64,000 nt of DNA from assembly GCF_040496035.1 (NCBI RefSeq), contig NZ_JBEPJZ010000002.1, positions 620,001 to 684,000 of the forward strand. The letters are read 5' to 3'. Below are positions 37,817-47,676 of the stretch, piece by piece. Position 1 is the stretch's first letter. Each line of letters opens with the position of its first letter. A model generated the notes under the pieces. It searched no databases. It saw only the letters and a program-made list of their open reading frames with translations, and was not told where the DNA came from. A program made the position numbers and the translations under genes. The DNA comes from Agromyces sp. SYSU T00194. Its GTDB lineage: Bacteria > Actinomycetota > Actinomycetes > Actinomycetales > Microbacteriaceae.

Positions 37817-40030
37817 TCAGCGCGCCGCGCGGAGCTCGGCGAGGAGCTCCAGCATGCGATCGACGTCGTCGGTGCCGCGCACGCGGTAGCGCGCGAACGT
37901 GCGGCCCTGGCCGACCTTCACGCCGACGTCGCCGGGCTCGAGCGCCGCGAAGCCGTCCTCGTCGGTCACGTCGTCGCCGACGTAGAGCACGGCCGTGGCG
38001 CCGGTGTGCTGGCGCAGGCGTGCGACGGCGTCGCCCTTGGTGCTCGACCGCACGGCGAACTCGAGCACGTTCTTGCCCTCGCGGAGCGTCAGGTCGGGCA
38101 GCGCCTGGGTGACCTTCGCGCGCGCCGAGCGTTGCGCCTTGTCGCCGGCCGACGCGCTGAGCTTGCGCGTGTGCAGCGCGAGGCCCGCGGGCTTCTCCTC
38201 GATCCAGGCGCCCGGCGCCTTCTCGACGACGCCCTCGAGGATCTCCGCGAGCGTGCGCAGGTCGGAGATCTCCGACTGGTGCAGGTCGAGCGCGCCCTCG
38301 CCGCCGGCGAACTGCAGCTCGACGCCGTGCGAACCGGCGAGCAGGACGTCGTCGTGCGGGTCGGAGACGTGGCGGAGGCTGTCGATCGCCCGCCCCGAGA
38401 CGAACGCGACCGCGGTGTCGGGGGCGCCCAGGAGCCGCTCGATCGAACGCCTCGCGCCGTCGGAGGCGCGCGCGTCGTCGGGCACGTCGACGTGCGGGGC
38501 GAGGGTGCCGTCGAAGTCGAGCGCCACGAGGAGCCGCTCGGTCGTGGCGAGCCGTTCGAGCGCCTTGCCGAGTTCATCCCGGATGCCCGGGCGGATCGTC
38601 GCGTTGCCCGTGAGCGTTTCGAGGAAGTCGGCCGACCAGCGGGCGACGTCGTAGTCGCGCACGCGACGGCGGAGCGCGCGCATGCGGCGGGCGCGTTCCT
38701 TGCGCGGCATGTGCGCGGCCTCGACCATGCGGTCCTTCAGGCCCTCGATGTCGTGCGGGTTCACCAGCACCGACTGGCGCAGCTCGTCGGCGGCACCCGC
38801 GAACTCGCTGAGGAGGAGCACGCCGTCCTCGTCGAACCGGGAGGCGACGTACTCCTTGGCGACGAGGTTCATGCCGTCCCGCAGCGCGGTCACGAGCATC
38901 ACGTCGGCGGCGAGGTACAGCGCGGCCATCTCCTCGCGCGGGTAGCCGTGGTGCAGGTAGGCGATGGCCTGGTGGCTGATCGTCGAGTAGTCGCCGTTCA
39001 GCCGTCCGACGGTGAGCTCGATCTCGTCGCGCAGCTGGCGGTACGTCTCGACGCGCTCGCGCGACGGGCTCGCGACCTGCACCAGCGAGGCATCCGCCAC
39101 GCTCAGCCGCCCGTCGCGCAGCAGCTCGCCGAACGCCTTCAGCCGGTGCCGGATGCCCTTGGTGTAGTCGAGCCGGTCGACGCCGAGCATCACGGTCTTC
39201 GGGTTGCCGAGCCCCTCGCGGATCTCCTTCGCGCGCGCCTGCACGTCGGGACGGCGCGCGAGCTGCTCGAAGCCCTCGGCGTCGATCGAGATCGGGAAGT
39301 GGCGGGCGATCACGCGGCGCACCTCGCCGCCCTGCTCGGGCACCTCGACGACCGCGCCCCGGGTCGTGTACCCGTACAGGCGCCGCACGGCGCGCTGGAA
39401 GTTGCCCGCGTCGGCCTGGCGCTGGAACCCGATGACGTCGGCGCCGAGCAGCCCCTCGATGACCTGGCGACGCCAGGGCAACTGCGAGTAGATGCCGTAT
39501 GCCGGGAACGGGATGTGGTTGAAGAAGCCGATCACGAGGTCGGGGCGCGCCTCGCGCAGCATCTTCGGCACGAGCTGCAGCTGGTAGTCCTGCACCCACA
39601 CGGTCGCACCCTCGTCGGCGGCACGCGCCGCGGCCTCCGCGAAACGGCGGTTGACCCGCACGTACGCGTCCCACCACTCGCGGTGGTACGTGGGCGGTGC
39701 GATCACGTCGTGGTAGAGCGGCCAGAGCGTGTCGTTCGAGAAGCCCTCGTAGTACTCCTGGATCTCGTCCTCGCCGAGCGGCACGGGGATGATCGAGATG
39801 CCGTCGTTCTCGAACGGCGCGAACTCGCGGTCGGCGACGCCGGCCCAGCCGACCCAGGCGCCGTCGGCGGCCCGCATGATGGGCTCCAGCGCGGTCACGA
39901 GCCCGCCGGGCGACGTCCTCCACCCCGGCGATCCGTCGGGCTGCTCGTCGTAGTCGACCGGCAGCCGGTTCGACACGATCACCATCGAGTACACGTCGTC
40001 GGAATGGGGCTTGTCGGACTGCTGGTTCAC
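37817..40030 (-). CDS. otsA-otsB: Bifunctional trehalose-6-phosphate synthase/phosphatase
   Basis: 737 residues from a GTG at 40030 with GGAAGGA nine bases upstream, preferred over the ATG at 40081. Residues about 15-470 form GT20 synthase ([39 protein letters not shown]). Residues about 490-737 form the HAD phosphatase (motif [13 protein letters not shown], motif [12 protein letters not shown]). It makes trehalose from UDP- or GDP-glucose and glucose-6-phosphate in one protein. Fusions occur in plants, yeast and some bacteria; in actinobacteria separate genes are common. Confidence 0.92.
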   Translation of the reverse strand: MNQQSDKPHSDDVYSMVIVSNRLPVDYDEQPDGSPGWRTSPGGLVTALEPIMRAADGAWVGWAGVADREFAPFENDGISIIPVPLGEDEIQEYYEGFSNDTLWPLYHDVIAPPTYHREWWDAYVRVNRRFAEAAARAADEGATVWVQDYQLQLVPKMLREARPDLVIGFFNHIPFPAYGIYSQLPWRRQVIEGLLGADVIGFQRQADAGNFQRAVRRLYGYTTRGAVVEVPEQGGEVRRVIARHFPISIDAEGFEQLARRPDVQARAKEIREGLGNPKTVMLGVDRLDYTKGIRHRLKAFGELLRDGRLSVADASLVQVASPSRERVETYRQLRDEIELTVGRLNGDYSTISHQAIAYLHHGYPREEMAALYLAADVMLVTALRDGMNLVAKEYVASRFDEDGVLLLSEFAGAADELRQSVLVNPHDIEGLKDRMVEAAHMPRKERARRMRALRRRVRDYDVARWSADFLETLTGNATIRPGIRDELGKALERLATTERLLVALDFDGTLAPHVDVPDDARASDGARRSIERLLGAPDTAVAFVSGRAIDSLRHVSDPHDDVLLAGSHGVELQFAGGEGALDLHQSEISDLRTLAEILEGVVEKAPGAWIEEKPAGLALHTRKLSASAGDKAQRSARAKVTQALPDLTLREGKNVLEFAVRSSTKGDAVARLRQHTGATAVLYVGDDVTDEDGFAALEPGDVGVKVGQGRTFARYRVRGTDDVDRMLELLAELRAAR

Positions 40031-40171
40031 GCAGGTGTTCCTTCCGCGCGGCTCGAGGAGCCGCATCGTGACATCGCCCACAGGCTAACAGTCGGCCCGC
40101 GCGGAGGGGTTCTCCGAGGATGCTCCCCGTCGTCATCCGCCGTTCACACGAGCCGTCCTAGACTTCGGCTG

Positions 40172-40999
40172 ATGATCCCGATCGGCATGAGCACGACGTG
40201 CGTCTACCCCCTCCCGCCCGCGGACGCGTTCCGCGAGGCCGCGGAGGTCGGCTTCGACGGCGTCGAGGTGATGGTGACGCAGGAGGAGACGACGCAGGAC
40301 GCCTCGGCGCTGCTCGCGCTCGCCGACCGGCACGGGCTGCCGGTGCTGTCGATCCACGCGCCGGTGCTGCTGCTCACGCACTTCGTGTGGGGCCGCGACC
40401 CGCGCGTCAAGCTCGAGCGCACGGCCGCGCTGGCGCGCGACACCGGGGCGGACACCGTGGTGGTGCATCCGCCGTTCCGCTGGCAGGCGGGGTACGCCGA
40501 GCAGTTCCTCGACATCGTGCGCGAGATCTCCGGCGAATACGGCGTGCACATCGCCGTGGAGAACATGTTCCCGTGGCGGGTCGCCGGCCGGAACATGAAG
40601 GCCTACGCGCCCGGGCCCGACCCGCGCGCGATGGACTGCGACGCGGTCACGCTCGACTTCTCGCACGCAGCGCTGTCGGGCGTCGACGGGCGCGAGTTCG
40701 CACGTGAGGTCGGCGGGCGCCTGCGGCACATCCACCTCTGCGACGGATCGGGCAGCAGCGACGACGGCCGCATCTTCGACGAGCACCTGCTGCCCGGTCG
40801 TGGCACGCAGCCGGTCGCCGAGACCCTGCGCGACCTCGCCGACGCCGGCTGGGACGGCCAGGTCGCCGCGGAGGTCAACACCCGCAAGGCGCGCACCGAG
40901 GACGAGCGCCTCGAACTGCTGCGCGAGACCCTCGACTTCGCGCGCCTGCACACGGCGCCGCGCCCGGTCGCCTCCCCGGTGGCCGACGAGCCCGACTGA
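40172..40999 (+). CDS. Sugar phosphate isomerase/epimerase-like TIM barrel
   Basis: 275 residues of the xylose-isomerase-like/endonuclease IV superfamily. Strand-end motifs FDGVEVMVTQEE, LSIHAPVLL, VVVHPPFRWQ, IAVENMFPW, LDFSHAALSG, HIHLCDGSG and AAEVNTRKA provide the Glu, His and Asp metal ligands. Substrate unknown. No ribosome site; TAGACT at 40159 could be a -10 giving a leaderless transcript starting at the ATG. It is divergent from the trehalose gene. Confidence 0.85.
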   Translation: MIPIGMSTTCVYPLPPADAFREAAEVGFDGVEVMVTQEETTQDASALLALADRHGLPVLSIHAPVLLLTHFVWGRDPRVKLERTAALARDTGADTVVVHPPFRWQAGYAEQFLDIVREISGEYGVHIAVENMFPWRVAGRNMKAYAPGPDPRAMDCDAVTLDFSHAALSGVDGREFAREVGGRLRHIHLCDGSGSSDDGRIFDEHLLPGRGTQPVAETLRDLADAGWDGQVAAEVNTRKARTEDERLELLRETLDFARLHTAPRPVASPVADEPD

Positions 41000-41034
41000 C
41001 CCGTCCCCGCCTCACGCCGCCGCGGCGGGCGCGG

Positions 41035-43263
41035 TCAGCGACCGGCGAGCGACGCCGACGCGAAGCCGAACGCGCGCGCGCCGCGGCGGCGTGCCACGAG
41101 CAGCGCCGTGCCCAGCGCGCCGAACACCCCGAACGCCGCGAGCACGAGCGCCGGGCCCGCGACGGCCGAGCCGCCGACGCCGGCCACGATCGCCTGCATG
41201 CCCGCGACCGCCCAGGTCAGCGGCAGGAACGGGCTGATCGCCTGGAACGGGGCGCTCAGGATCTCGACCGGGAAGAGGCCGCCGGCCGCCAGCAGCTGCA
41301 CGGCGAGCAGCACGAGCGAGACGACCATGCCGAGCCGGCCGAGCCACGTCGCGAGGAACGCGTGCAGCGCCATGAAGACCAGCGCGACGAGCCCGGCGAA
41401 CGCGAGCGTCTGCGGCAGCATCGACCAGCCGACGCCGAGCGACACGTGCAGCAGCACGGTCGCCACGGCCGCCTGCGCGAGGCCGACGACGCCGGCGCGC
41501 GCGAGCCCGCGGAACACGATGCGCCCGGTCGGCGCGGTGCTGCGCAGCTCCGCGGGCGTCACCGGGCGGAAGAAGAGGAACAGGGCGAGCGCGCCGACCC
41601 AGAGGCCGACCGGCAGGAAGAACATGCCGACCGCGCCGCCGATGGTCGGGATGGGGTTCGCGCGCTCGGCGGTCATCGCCACGGGCTCCGCGATCACCGC
41701 GGCCGTCGCATCCGGGTCGATCTCGGCGAACGCGCTCGCCTCGTCGGCGCCGGAGACGAGCCCGTCGGCGAGCGCATCGGCGCCGGTCGACAGCTCCCCG
41801 GCACCGGATGCCGCGCCGGACGTGCCGTCCGCGAGCTGACGCGTGCCGTCGGCGAGCTGCGAGGCGCCGCCGGCCAGCTGGTCGGCGCCGCCCGCGAGCT
41901 GCCATGCCCCGTCGGCGAGCTGCACGGCACCGCCGGCCGCACCGCTCGACGCCGACGACAGCTGCGCGAGGCCGCCGGCGAGCGCGTCGAGGCCCGACGC
42001 GAGCTCGTCGGCGCCGCCGCGCACGTCGCCGGATCCGGCCGCGACCTGCGCAGCGCCGTCGGCGAGGTCGGCCGCGCCCGCCTGGGTGGCGTCGACCGCG
42101 GCGGTGACGCTCGGCACGAGTCCGGGCTGCGTGGGCGTGCCGGTCTCCCCCGCGACGGCGAGCGCCTGCAGGCCCTGGCTCGTCGCGGTCGGGGTGCCGA
42201 GCAGCTGCGCCGCACCCGGGACGCCGGCGGCGTCGGCCGCCGCGAGCACCTGCTCGAGCTGCGGCGCGAGCTGCGCGAACTGGTCGGAGGCGGTACGCAC
42301 GCCGCCCACGTAGTCGGTGACGCCGACCGTGAGCGCGTCGAGTCCCTGCGCGGGGTCCGACACGCCGGCGGAGAACGCCGCGGCGCCGGATGCCACCTGG
42401 TCGACGCCGTCGGCGTACAGGCCGACCCCGTCGGCGTATGCGTGGGCGCCCGCCGCGGCATCCGCAGCGCCCGTCGCCGAGGCGGACACGCCACCGGCCA
42501 GCTGGTCGAGCCCGGAGGCGAGCCCATCGACCCCGCCTGCGATCTCCCCTGCACCGGCGGCGGTCGCGGCCGCACCTCCGGCCGTCGCGGCGACGCCGTC
42601 GGCGGTGGCATCCGCCCCGCTCGCCAGCCCGTCGAGCCCCGAGGCGAGCCCGTCGACCCCGTCGGCGAGCTGCGTGGCACCGTCCGCCGCGTCGCCGAGC
42701 GAACCGGCGGTCGTCTGCAGCCCGCCGTAGAGCCCGGCGAGCACCTGCTCGGTGATCGCGCGGCCGAAGGCGTTCGACATGGCGTCGCCGACCGACTGCG
42801 CGACCGAGCCCGTCAGGTACGCGTGTGCGTCGTCGGTGCGGATCGTGAGGCCCGCCTGCGTCGGGTCGGTACCCGACACCGAGGAGATCGACGCCGAGAA
42901 GTCCTCCGGAATGGTCAGCACGGCGTAGGCGCTGCCGTCGGCGAGCGCGTCGGCGGCCTCCTCGTCGTTCGAGATCGTCCAGTCGAAGCCCGCCATGTCG
43001 GGCCCGGTGAGCTCGGTCACGAGCAGGCGCCCGGCGAGCACGACCTGTTCCTCGCCGGCGTCGTCGGTGGTGGTCACCATCTCGTCGTTGTTCACTACGA
43101 TCGCGGGGATCGCCTCGAGCTGGTCGTCGCCGCCGGCGATGGCGGCGGTGACGATGCCCGCGACGGCGAGCGGCACGGCGACGATCGCGGCGATCACGAT
43201 CGCGAGCCGGGTGCGGCGGCGGGCGGCGGAGCGTCCGCCGGCCTGGTCGAGTGCGGTGGTCAT
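41035..43263 (-). CDS. YhgE/Pip family membrane protein (ABC-2-like)
   Basis: 742 residues. N-terminal helix (LAIVIAAIVAVPLAVAGIVT), an extracytoplasmic domain including PAIVVNNDE, then a long region (about 190-530) of imperfect 7-residue repeats of the type L(A/S)DG(A/V)xQ, forming a predicted extended coiled coil, and five to six C-terminal helices. YhgE/Pip proteins include the phage-infection protein of Lactococcus and ESX/type VII-related factors. The start overlaps the stop of the MMPL gene (ATGA), so the two are co-produced. Confidence 0.88.
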   Translation of the reverse strand: MTTALDQAGGRSAARRRTRLAIVIAAIVAVPLAVAGIVTAAIAGGDDQLEAIPAIVVNNDEMVTTTDDAGEEQVVLAGRLLVTELTGPDMAGFDWTISNDEEAADALADGSAYAVLTIPEDFSASISSVSGTDPTQAGLTIRTDDAHAYLTGSVAQSVGDAMSNAFGRAITEQVLAGLYGGLQTTAGSLGDAADGATQLADGVDGLASGLDGLASGADATADGVAATAGGAAATAAGAGEIAGGVDGLASGLDQLAGGVSASATGAADAAAGAHAYADGVGLYADGVDQVASGAAAFSAGVSDPAQGLDALTVGVTDYVGGVRTASDQFAQLAPQLEQVLAAADAAGVPGAAQLLGTPTATSQGLQALAVAGETGTPTQPGLVPSVTAAVDATQAGAADLADGAAQVAAGSGDVRGGADELASGLDALAGGLAQLSSASSGAAGGAVQLADGAWQLAGGADQLAGGASQLADGTRQLADGTSGAASGAGELSTGADALADGLVSGADEASAFAEIDPDATAAVIAEPVAMTAERANPIPTIGGAVGMFFLPVGLWVGALALFLFFRPVTPAELRSTAPTGRIVFRGLARAGVVGLAQAAVATVLLHVSLGVGWSMLPQTLAFAGLVALVFMALHAFLATWLGRLGMVVSLVLLAVQLLAAGGLFPVEILSAPFQAISPFLPLTWAVAGMQAIVAGVGGSAVAGPALVLAAFGVFGALGTALLVARRRGARAFGFASASLAGR

Positions 43264-46133
43264 CGGAGGCGGGCCTTCCGGTCGAGCGTGAGGGGGGCGA
43301 GGTCGAGGGTGCGGCGCTCCCGTCGGGTGGGCAGTGCGTCCGCGGTGTCGTCGGCACCGCCGACGACGAGGGTCACGGCGCCGGGAACGAGGCGGTCGAG
43401 CAGGGCGGCCCAGTCGGCGTGGCGTGCCGCGGGCACGGCGTCGTCGAGCTCGACGACGAGCAGGTCGGGATGCTCCGCGAGGGCGGCCGTCACCTGCACG
43501 GCGGCACGCGCGACGGGGTCGAGCGTGCCCAGCGGGCGCTCCGGGTCGACCTCGACGCCGCTGGCGTGCAGGCGGTCGAGTGCCCGGTCGGTGGCGGCGG
43601 ATGCCCCGGCGAGCCGCCACCAGGCGGCGGCCGCGTCGGCCCGCTCGGCGACGACCTCGCGCACGGTGCGGTGACCGTCCGCGGCGGCGCCGGGCAGGTC
43701 GACGATCGCGACGCGACGCAGGACGCGCGGTGCGTCGGACGGGAGCGGCGAGCCGAGCACGTGCAGGCGCCCGGCGACGGGGTCGAGGCGCCCGGCGAGC
43801 GTCGCGCCGACGATGCGCCGGGCCGCGGGCGCGCCCGTCACGTGCAGCACTCCGCCGGCGGGCACGGCGACATCGACCGGGCCGATCGGCTCGTCCGCCA
43901 GGCCGAACACCGCTGCCTCGGCCCCGATCGCCCCGCCGTCGCGGGCCGCCCAGTTCGCGTCGTCGAGGTGGTGGCGCAGCCCCTCGCCCTCGATGTCGAC
44001 GTCGGGCAGCAGCTTCGCGAGCGGCACAGGCAGCCACCAGGCGGCGCGTCCGGCGAGTGCCATCGCGGCGGGCACGAGGGTCATGCGCACGAGGAACGCG
44101 TCGAACGCCACGCCCACGGCGAGCGCGAACGCGATGCCCTTGATGACGCCCGACCCTTCGGGCACGAACGCGAAGAAGACGAAGAACATGATGAGCGCGG
44201 CGGCGGTCACCACGCGCGCGGCGTGCTGGAAGCCGTGCACGACCGACTGCCGCGGCCGGCCGGTGCGCACGTACTCCTCGCGCATGCCGGAGACGAGGAA
44301 CACCTGGTAGTCCATCGCGAGGCCGAACAGCACCGCCATGAGGATGATCGGCAGGAAGCTGAGGATCGGCCCGGGCTCGACGTGCAGGAGGTCGGCGAAC
44401 CAGCCCCACTGGAAGATCGCCACGGTGGCGCCGATCGCGGCGAACGCCGACAGCAGGAAGCCGAGCGCCGCGGTGAGGGGCACGTAGAGCGACCGGAACA
44501 CGACCATGAGCAGCAGCACCGAGAGCCCGACCACGATGAGCGCGAACGGGATGAGCGCGTCGGAGAGCCGGTTGGAGATGTCGATCGAGATCGCGGTGTA
44601 CCCGGTGACGGCGATCGGGGTGCCGAACTCGTCGGCGATCTCGGGTTCGAGCTCGCGGATCGACTCGACGAGCGCCTTGGTCTGCGGGTCGTCGGGCGCG
44701 GTCTCGGGGATGACGCGGATGATCGCGGTGTCGACCGTGGCGTTCGGGATGCCGTCGGCGACGTACTCGACGCCGTCGAGCTGGGCGATGCGGGCGCCGA
44801 TCGCGTCGAGGTCGTCGAACACGTCGGTCGTCTGGGTGATGTCGACCGTGATGACGAGCGGCCCGTTGTAGCCGGGGCCGAAGCCCTCCGCCATGAGGTC
44901 GTAGGCCTCGCGGGTCGGCGTCCCCTCGGGCTCGGAGCCGCTCGTCGGCAGGTTGAGGTCGAGGCTCAGCGCCGGCACCGCGGCGACGCCGAGCACCCCG
45001 ACGACGGCGAGGGCGGCCACGATCGGCGCCTTCAGCACGCCGTCGACCCAGCGGCGGCCGAGCGGACGCGAGCCGCCCTCGTCGGCGGCGAGCGCGCGGC
45101 GCGCGGTGCGTCCGCCGGGCTTCGGCGCGAGGCGCCCCTTGGCCAGCCCCATGACCGCAGGCAGCAGCGTGGTGGCGCAGAGCACCGCCACGAGCACCGC
45201 GAGCGCGGCCGACAGGCCCATCACCGACAGGAACGGGATGCCGACCACGAGCAGTCCGAGCAGCGCGATGATCACAGTGAGCCCGGCGAAGACCACGGCG
45301 CCACCGGCCGTCGCCACCGCTTCGGCGGCCGAGTCCTCGGGGTCGGCGCCGCGCGCGAGCTGGGTGCGATGGCGCGACAGGATGAACAGCGCGTAGTCGA
45401 TGCCGACCGCGAGCCCGATCATGACGGCGAGCATGGGGGCGGTGCTCGACACGGTCGTGAACGCGGCGGCGATGGAGATGCCGCCGAACGCGACGCCCAC
45501 GCCCACGAGCGCGCCGAGCAGCGGCATGCCGGCGGCGAGCAGCGAGCCGAACGTGATGACGAGCACGACGGCGGCGAAGATCACGCCGAACGCCTCGGTG
45601 ATGGTGAGGCCGAACTCGGTCTCCTGGAACACGTCGCCGCCGAACGCGACCAGCAGGCCGGCATCCTCGCCGACGGCCGCCGTGTCGGTGACGGCCTCGA
45701 TCTGCGCGTCGGTCACGTCGGTGACCTGCCCGTCGAACTGCACCTGGATATAGGCGGTGCGCCCGTCGCCGGAGACCGCGTTGCCGGCGTACTCGTCGAA
45801 CGGGCTGGTGGCGGATGCCACGCCGTCGACGCCCTCCAGCTCGTCGGTCATCTCCTCGATGGCCGACCGGTACGGCTCCGACTCGACGATGCCGCCCTCG
45901 GGCGCCTGCACGATGGCGTTGGCCGATGCCCCGGCGGTCTGCGGGAAGACGGCTTCGAGCGTGTCGAGCGCGTCCTGCGACTCGGTGCCGGGAATCGCGT
46001 ACGACTCCTGGAGCTGGCCGCCGAGGGCGACCCCGCCGCCCACGAGCGCGCCGAGCACGACGACCCAGCCGACGATGACGAGCCAGGCGCGCCGGTACGA
46101 GAACCGGCCGATCCGGTGCAGGAGCAGTGCCAC
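43260..46133 (-). CDS. MMPL/RND transporter with fused degenerate ABC-ATPase tail
   Basis: 957 residues, GTG start with AAGGA. Residues 1-730 are an MMPL pump: helix 1, an outside domain, GLAVGIDYALFILSRHRTQL, a second half with ILMAVLFGLAMDYQVFLVSG (transport Asp residues present), and 11-12 helices. Residues about 735-957 resemble an ABC ATPase in outline (HVTGAPAARRIVGATLAGR at the Walker A place, DPVARAAVQVTAALAEHPD and LLVVELDD at the signature/Walker B place) but lack the P-loop Gly-Lys-Ser and the LSGGQ. Probably a structural adaptor. Operon with TetR and YhgE. Confidence 0.88.
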   Translation of the reverse strand: MALLLHRIGRFSYRRAWLVIVGWVVVLGALVGGGVALGGQLQESYAIPGTESQDALDTLEAVFPQTAGASANAIVQAPEGGIVESEPYRSAIEEMTDELEGVDGVASATSPFDEYAGNAVSGDGRTAYIQVQFDGQVTDVTDAQIEAVTDTAAVGEDAGLLVAFGGDVFQETEFGLTITEAFGVIFAAVVLVITFGSLLAAGMPLLGALVGVGVAFGGISIAAAFTTVSSTAPMLAVMIGLAVGIDYALFILSRHRTQLARGADPEDSAAEAVATAGGAVVFAGLTVIIALLGLLVVGIPFLSVMGLSAALAVLVAVLCATTLLPAVMGLAKGRLAPKPGGRTARRALAADEGGSRPLGRRWVDGVLKAPIVAALAVVGVLGVAAVPALSLDLNLPTSGSEPEGTPTREAYDLMAEGFGPGYNGPLVITVDITQTTDVFDDLDAIGARIAQLDGVEYVADGIPNATVDTAIIRVIPETAPDDPQTKALVESIRELEPEIADEFGTPIAVTGYTAISIDISNRLSDALIPFALIVVGLSVLLLMVVFRSLYVPLTAALGFLLSAFAAIGATVAIFQWGWFADLLHVEPGPILSFLPIILMAVLFGLAMDYQVFLVSGMREEYVRTGRPRQSVVHGFQHAARVVTAAALIMFFVFFAFVPEGSGVIKGIAFALAVGVAFDAFLVRMTLVPAAMALAGRAAWWLPVPLAKLLPDVDIEGEGLRHHLDDANWAARDGGAIGAEAAVFGLADEPIGPVDVAVPAGGVLHVTGAPAARRIVGATLAGRLDPVAGRLHVLGSPLPSDAPRVLRRVAIVDLPGAAADGHRTVREVVAERADAAAAWWRLAGASAATDRALDRLHASGVEVDPERPLGTLDPVARAAVQVTAALAEHPDLLVVELDDAVPAARHADWAALLDRLVPGAVTLVVGGADDTADALPTRRERRTLDLAPLTLDRKARLR

Positions 46134-46142
46134 GGGAGTTCC

Positions 46143-46736
46143 TTATCGCTGTGCGGTGACGGGTTGGAGCAGTTCGCCGACGATGCGGTTGAGCGCCGGC
46201 CGGACCACGTCGTCCTGGGCGAACTCGGTCTCGCCGCGGTACGTCATGCCGGAGGCCAGGGCGTAGGCGGCGCCGCCGAGCGCGATGCCGAAGCGCAGCC
46301 GGTCCTCGGCGTTGGGACGCTGGGCGAAGATGAGGTCGGTGAGCCGCCGGATGACGGCGTCGGTGCGATCGCACAGCGGGATGCCGACGAGCGAGGTGCG
46401 GTGGTTGATGAAGGTGAACAGCTCGAGCCGGTGCGCGAGCAGCACGTCGATGAACCGTTCGCGGAACCGCACCCAGGCGTCGGCGTCGAGGTCGGATGCC
46501 TCGAGCTCGCCGACGACCGAGTCGAGCGCCTCGAGGGCGGGCGCGACGGCCGCCTCGAGCAGCGCCTCCTTCGACCCGAAGTGGTACAGCACGCTCGACT
46601 TCGCGTAGCCCGCGTCGTCGGCGATCTGCTGGAGCGAGGCGCCGCCGAAGCCGCTCGCCGCGAAGTGCCGCAGGGCGGCCAGGCGCAGTTCGTCGCTCGG
46701 GCGCGTGCGGCCCGCGGGCGTCGTCGTGGTCACCAC
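46143..46736 (-). CDS. TetR family repressor of the MMPL-YhgE operon
   Basis: 197 residues, GTG start. The helix-turn-helix is GFGGASLQQIADDAGYAKSS followed by VLYHFGSKEALLEA. It ends 9 bases before the MMPL gene. Two palindromes at 46749-46782 lie just upstream of its start, so it very probably represses its own operon. Little or no leader is apparent between those palindromes and the GTG, suggesting leaderless or near-leaderless transcription. Confidence 0.9.
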   Translation of the reverse strand: MVTTTTPAGRTRPSDELRLAALRHFAASGFGGASLQQIADDAGYAKSSVLYHFGSKEALLEAAVAPALEALDSVVGELEASDLDADAWVRFRERFIDVLLAHRLELFTFINHRTSLVGIPLCDRTDAVIRRLTDLIFAQRPNAEDRLRFGIALGGAAYALASGMTYRGETEFAQDDVVRPALNRIVGELLQPVTAQR

Positions 46737-46748
46737 AGCAGCGTAGGC

Positions 46749-46782
46749 TGACCGATCGGTCAGGAACTGTCCGATCGGTCGG
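46749..46782. promoter_or_regulatory. Double palindromic TetR operator
   Basis: TGACCGATCGGTCA (14-base perfect palindrome, 46749-46762) and CCGATCGGTCGG (46771-46782) share the CCGATCGG core. Core centres are 19 bp apart, close to two helical turns. They sit between the tetR start and the divergent small membrane protein gene and could control both. Confidence 0.75.
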
Positions 46783-46832
46783 ATTCGAAGGTTGCTCTCA
46801 GGCTCGCGTCACATGGCGGTAGCGTGGGGCGC

Positions 46833-47021
46833 ATGCGCAAGTACCTCTTCAGCGGTGCAGTGATCAGTTCGCTCGTGAGCGGCGTCGGCGTGATCCGCGC
46901 GACGGCCAGCGGGCCGAGGGACTGGCGGCTGGCGCTGATGTGGGTCGCCTGGGCGGCGAGCCTCGCGGTCGCGATCGGCACGGTCGCCGACGAGTACGCG
47001 CTGGAGGAGCTCGAGGACTGA
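46833..47021 (+). CDS. Small two-helix membrane protein
   Basis: 62 residues from ATG 46833; GTG 46824 would add three. Two hydrophobic segments (YLFSGAVISSLVSGVGVI and LALMWVAWAASLAVAIGTV) are followed by an acidic end. TAGCGT at 46820 could be a -10 for a leaderless transcript. Uncharacterised actinobacterial membrane protein. It shares its upstream region with the TetR gene. Confidence 0.65.
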   Translation: MRKYLFSGAVISSLVSGVGVIRATASGPRDWRLALMWVAWAASLAVAIGTVADEYALEELED

Positions 47022-47127
47022 GGTCCGGCCTCGCCGCCGTCCACAGGGGCGGCGTGTCGGGGATGCGGGAGCGCGGCGGCATACGACACTGGTTGCAGCA
47101 GTCGTACCACTCCCGGAAGGGGCCCGC

Positions 47128-47553
47128 ATGTTCCGCCGCCGTCGGCGCCGCAAGGCGCGAGCCGCCGCAGCCGCCGAGGCGACGCCGAAGCAGATCACCC
47201 TGACCGGCGAGCAGGTGTTCGACCTGCTGAACGCGCGGCTCGCGGAGTTCATCGGCGCGTCGGGCACCTGGACGCTGGTGCGCCGCACCGAGGACGACAC
47301 CGACGGCATCTTCCGGGCCATGGTCACGCACCAGATCGCGGCCGAGCTGACCCGCGACATCCTCGCCACCCAGGCCGATGCGCACGCGGAGGGCGACGCC
47401 GCGCACGCGGCGCACATCAGCGAGATGGCGCTCAGCTGGACGCCGGAGCCGCTGGTCGTGTGGGCCGACCCGACGGATGCCCCGGAGCCGGCCAGCGCGC
47501 TCGACATCTCGCCGGCCCCGGCCGACGAGCTCGAGACCGCCGACGCGGCCTAG
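47128..47553 (+). CDS. Hypothetical protein with basic N-terminus
   Basis: 141 residues, ATG with GGAAGGGG upstream. Begins with a basic tract (RRRRRRKARAAAAAE) followed by a helical central domain (ITLTGEQVFDLLNARLAEFI) and an acidic C-terminal tail. Codon use matches the genome. No recognised family, no membrane segment. Confidence 0.6.
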   Translation: MFRRRRRRKARAAAAAEATPKQITLTGEQVFDLLNARLAEFIGASGTWTLVRRTEDDTDGIFRAMVTHQIAAELTRDILATQADAHAEGDAAHAAHISEMALSWTPEPLVVWADPTDAPEPASALDISPAPADELETADAA

Positions 47554-47676
47554 CGAACGCGCAGAAGCCCCGGGTGAAAATTCCGGGCCCCGTTATTGTA
47601 CGGCCATGCGAGCGGCGCGCACCCCGCGCTGCCTAACGTGAGAACCGCCGATCCACTCGACCGACAGGACCTCCTC

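Noticed and set aside
43251-46751. 1166-residue plus-strand frame over the MMPL and TetR genes
   Set aside because: Shadow frame; composition is not protein-like.
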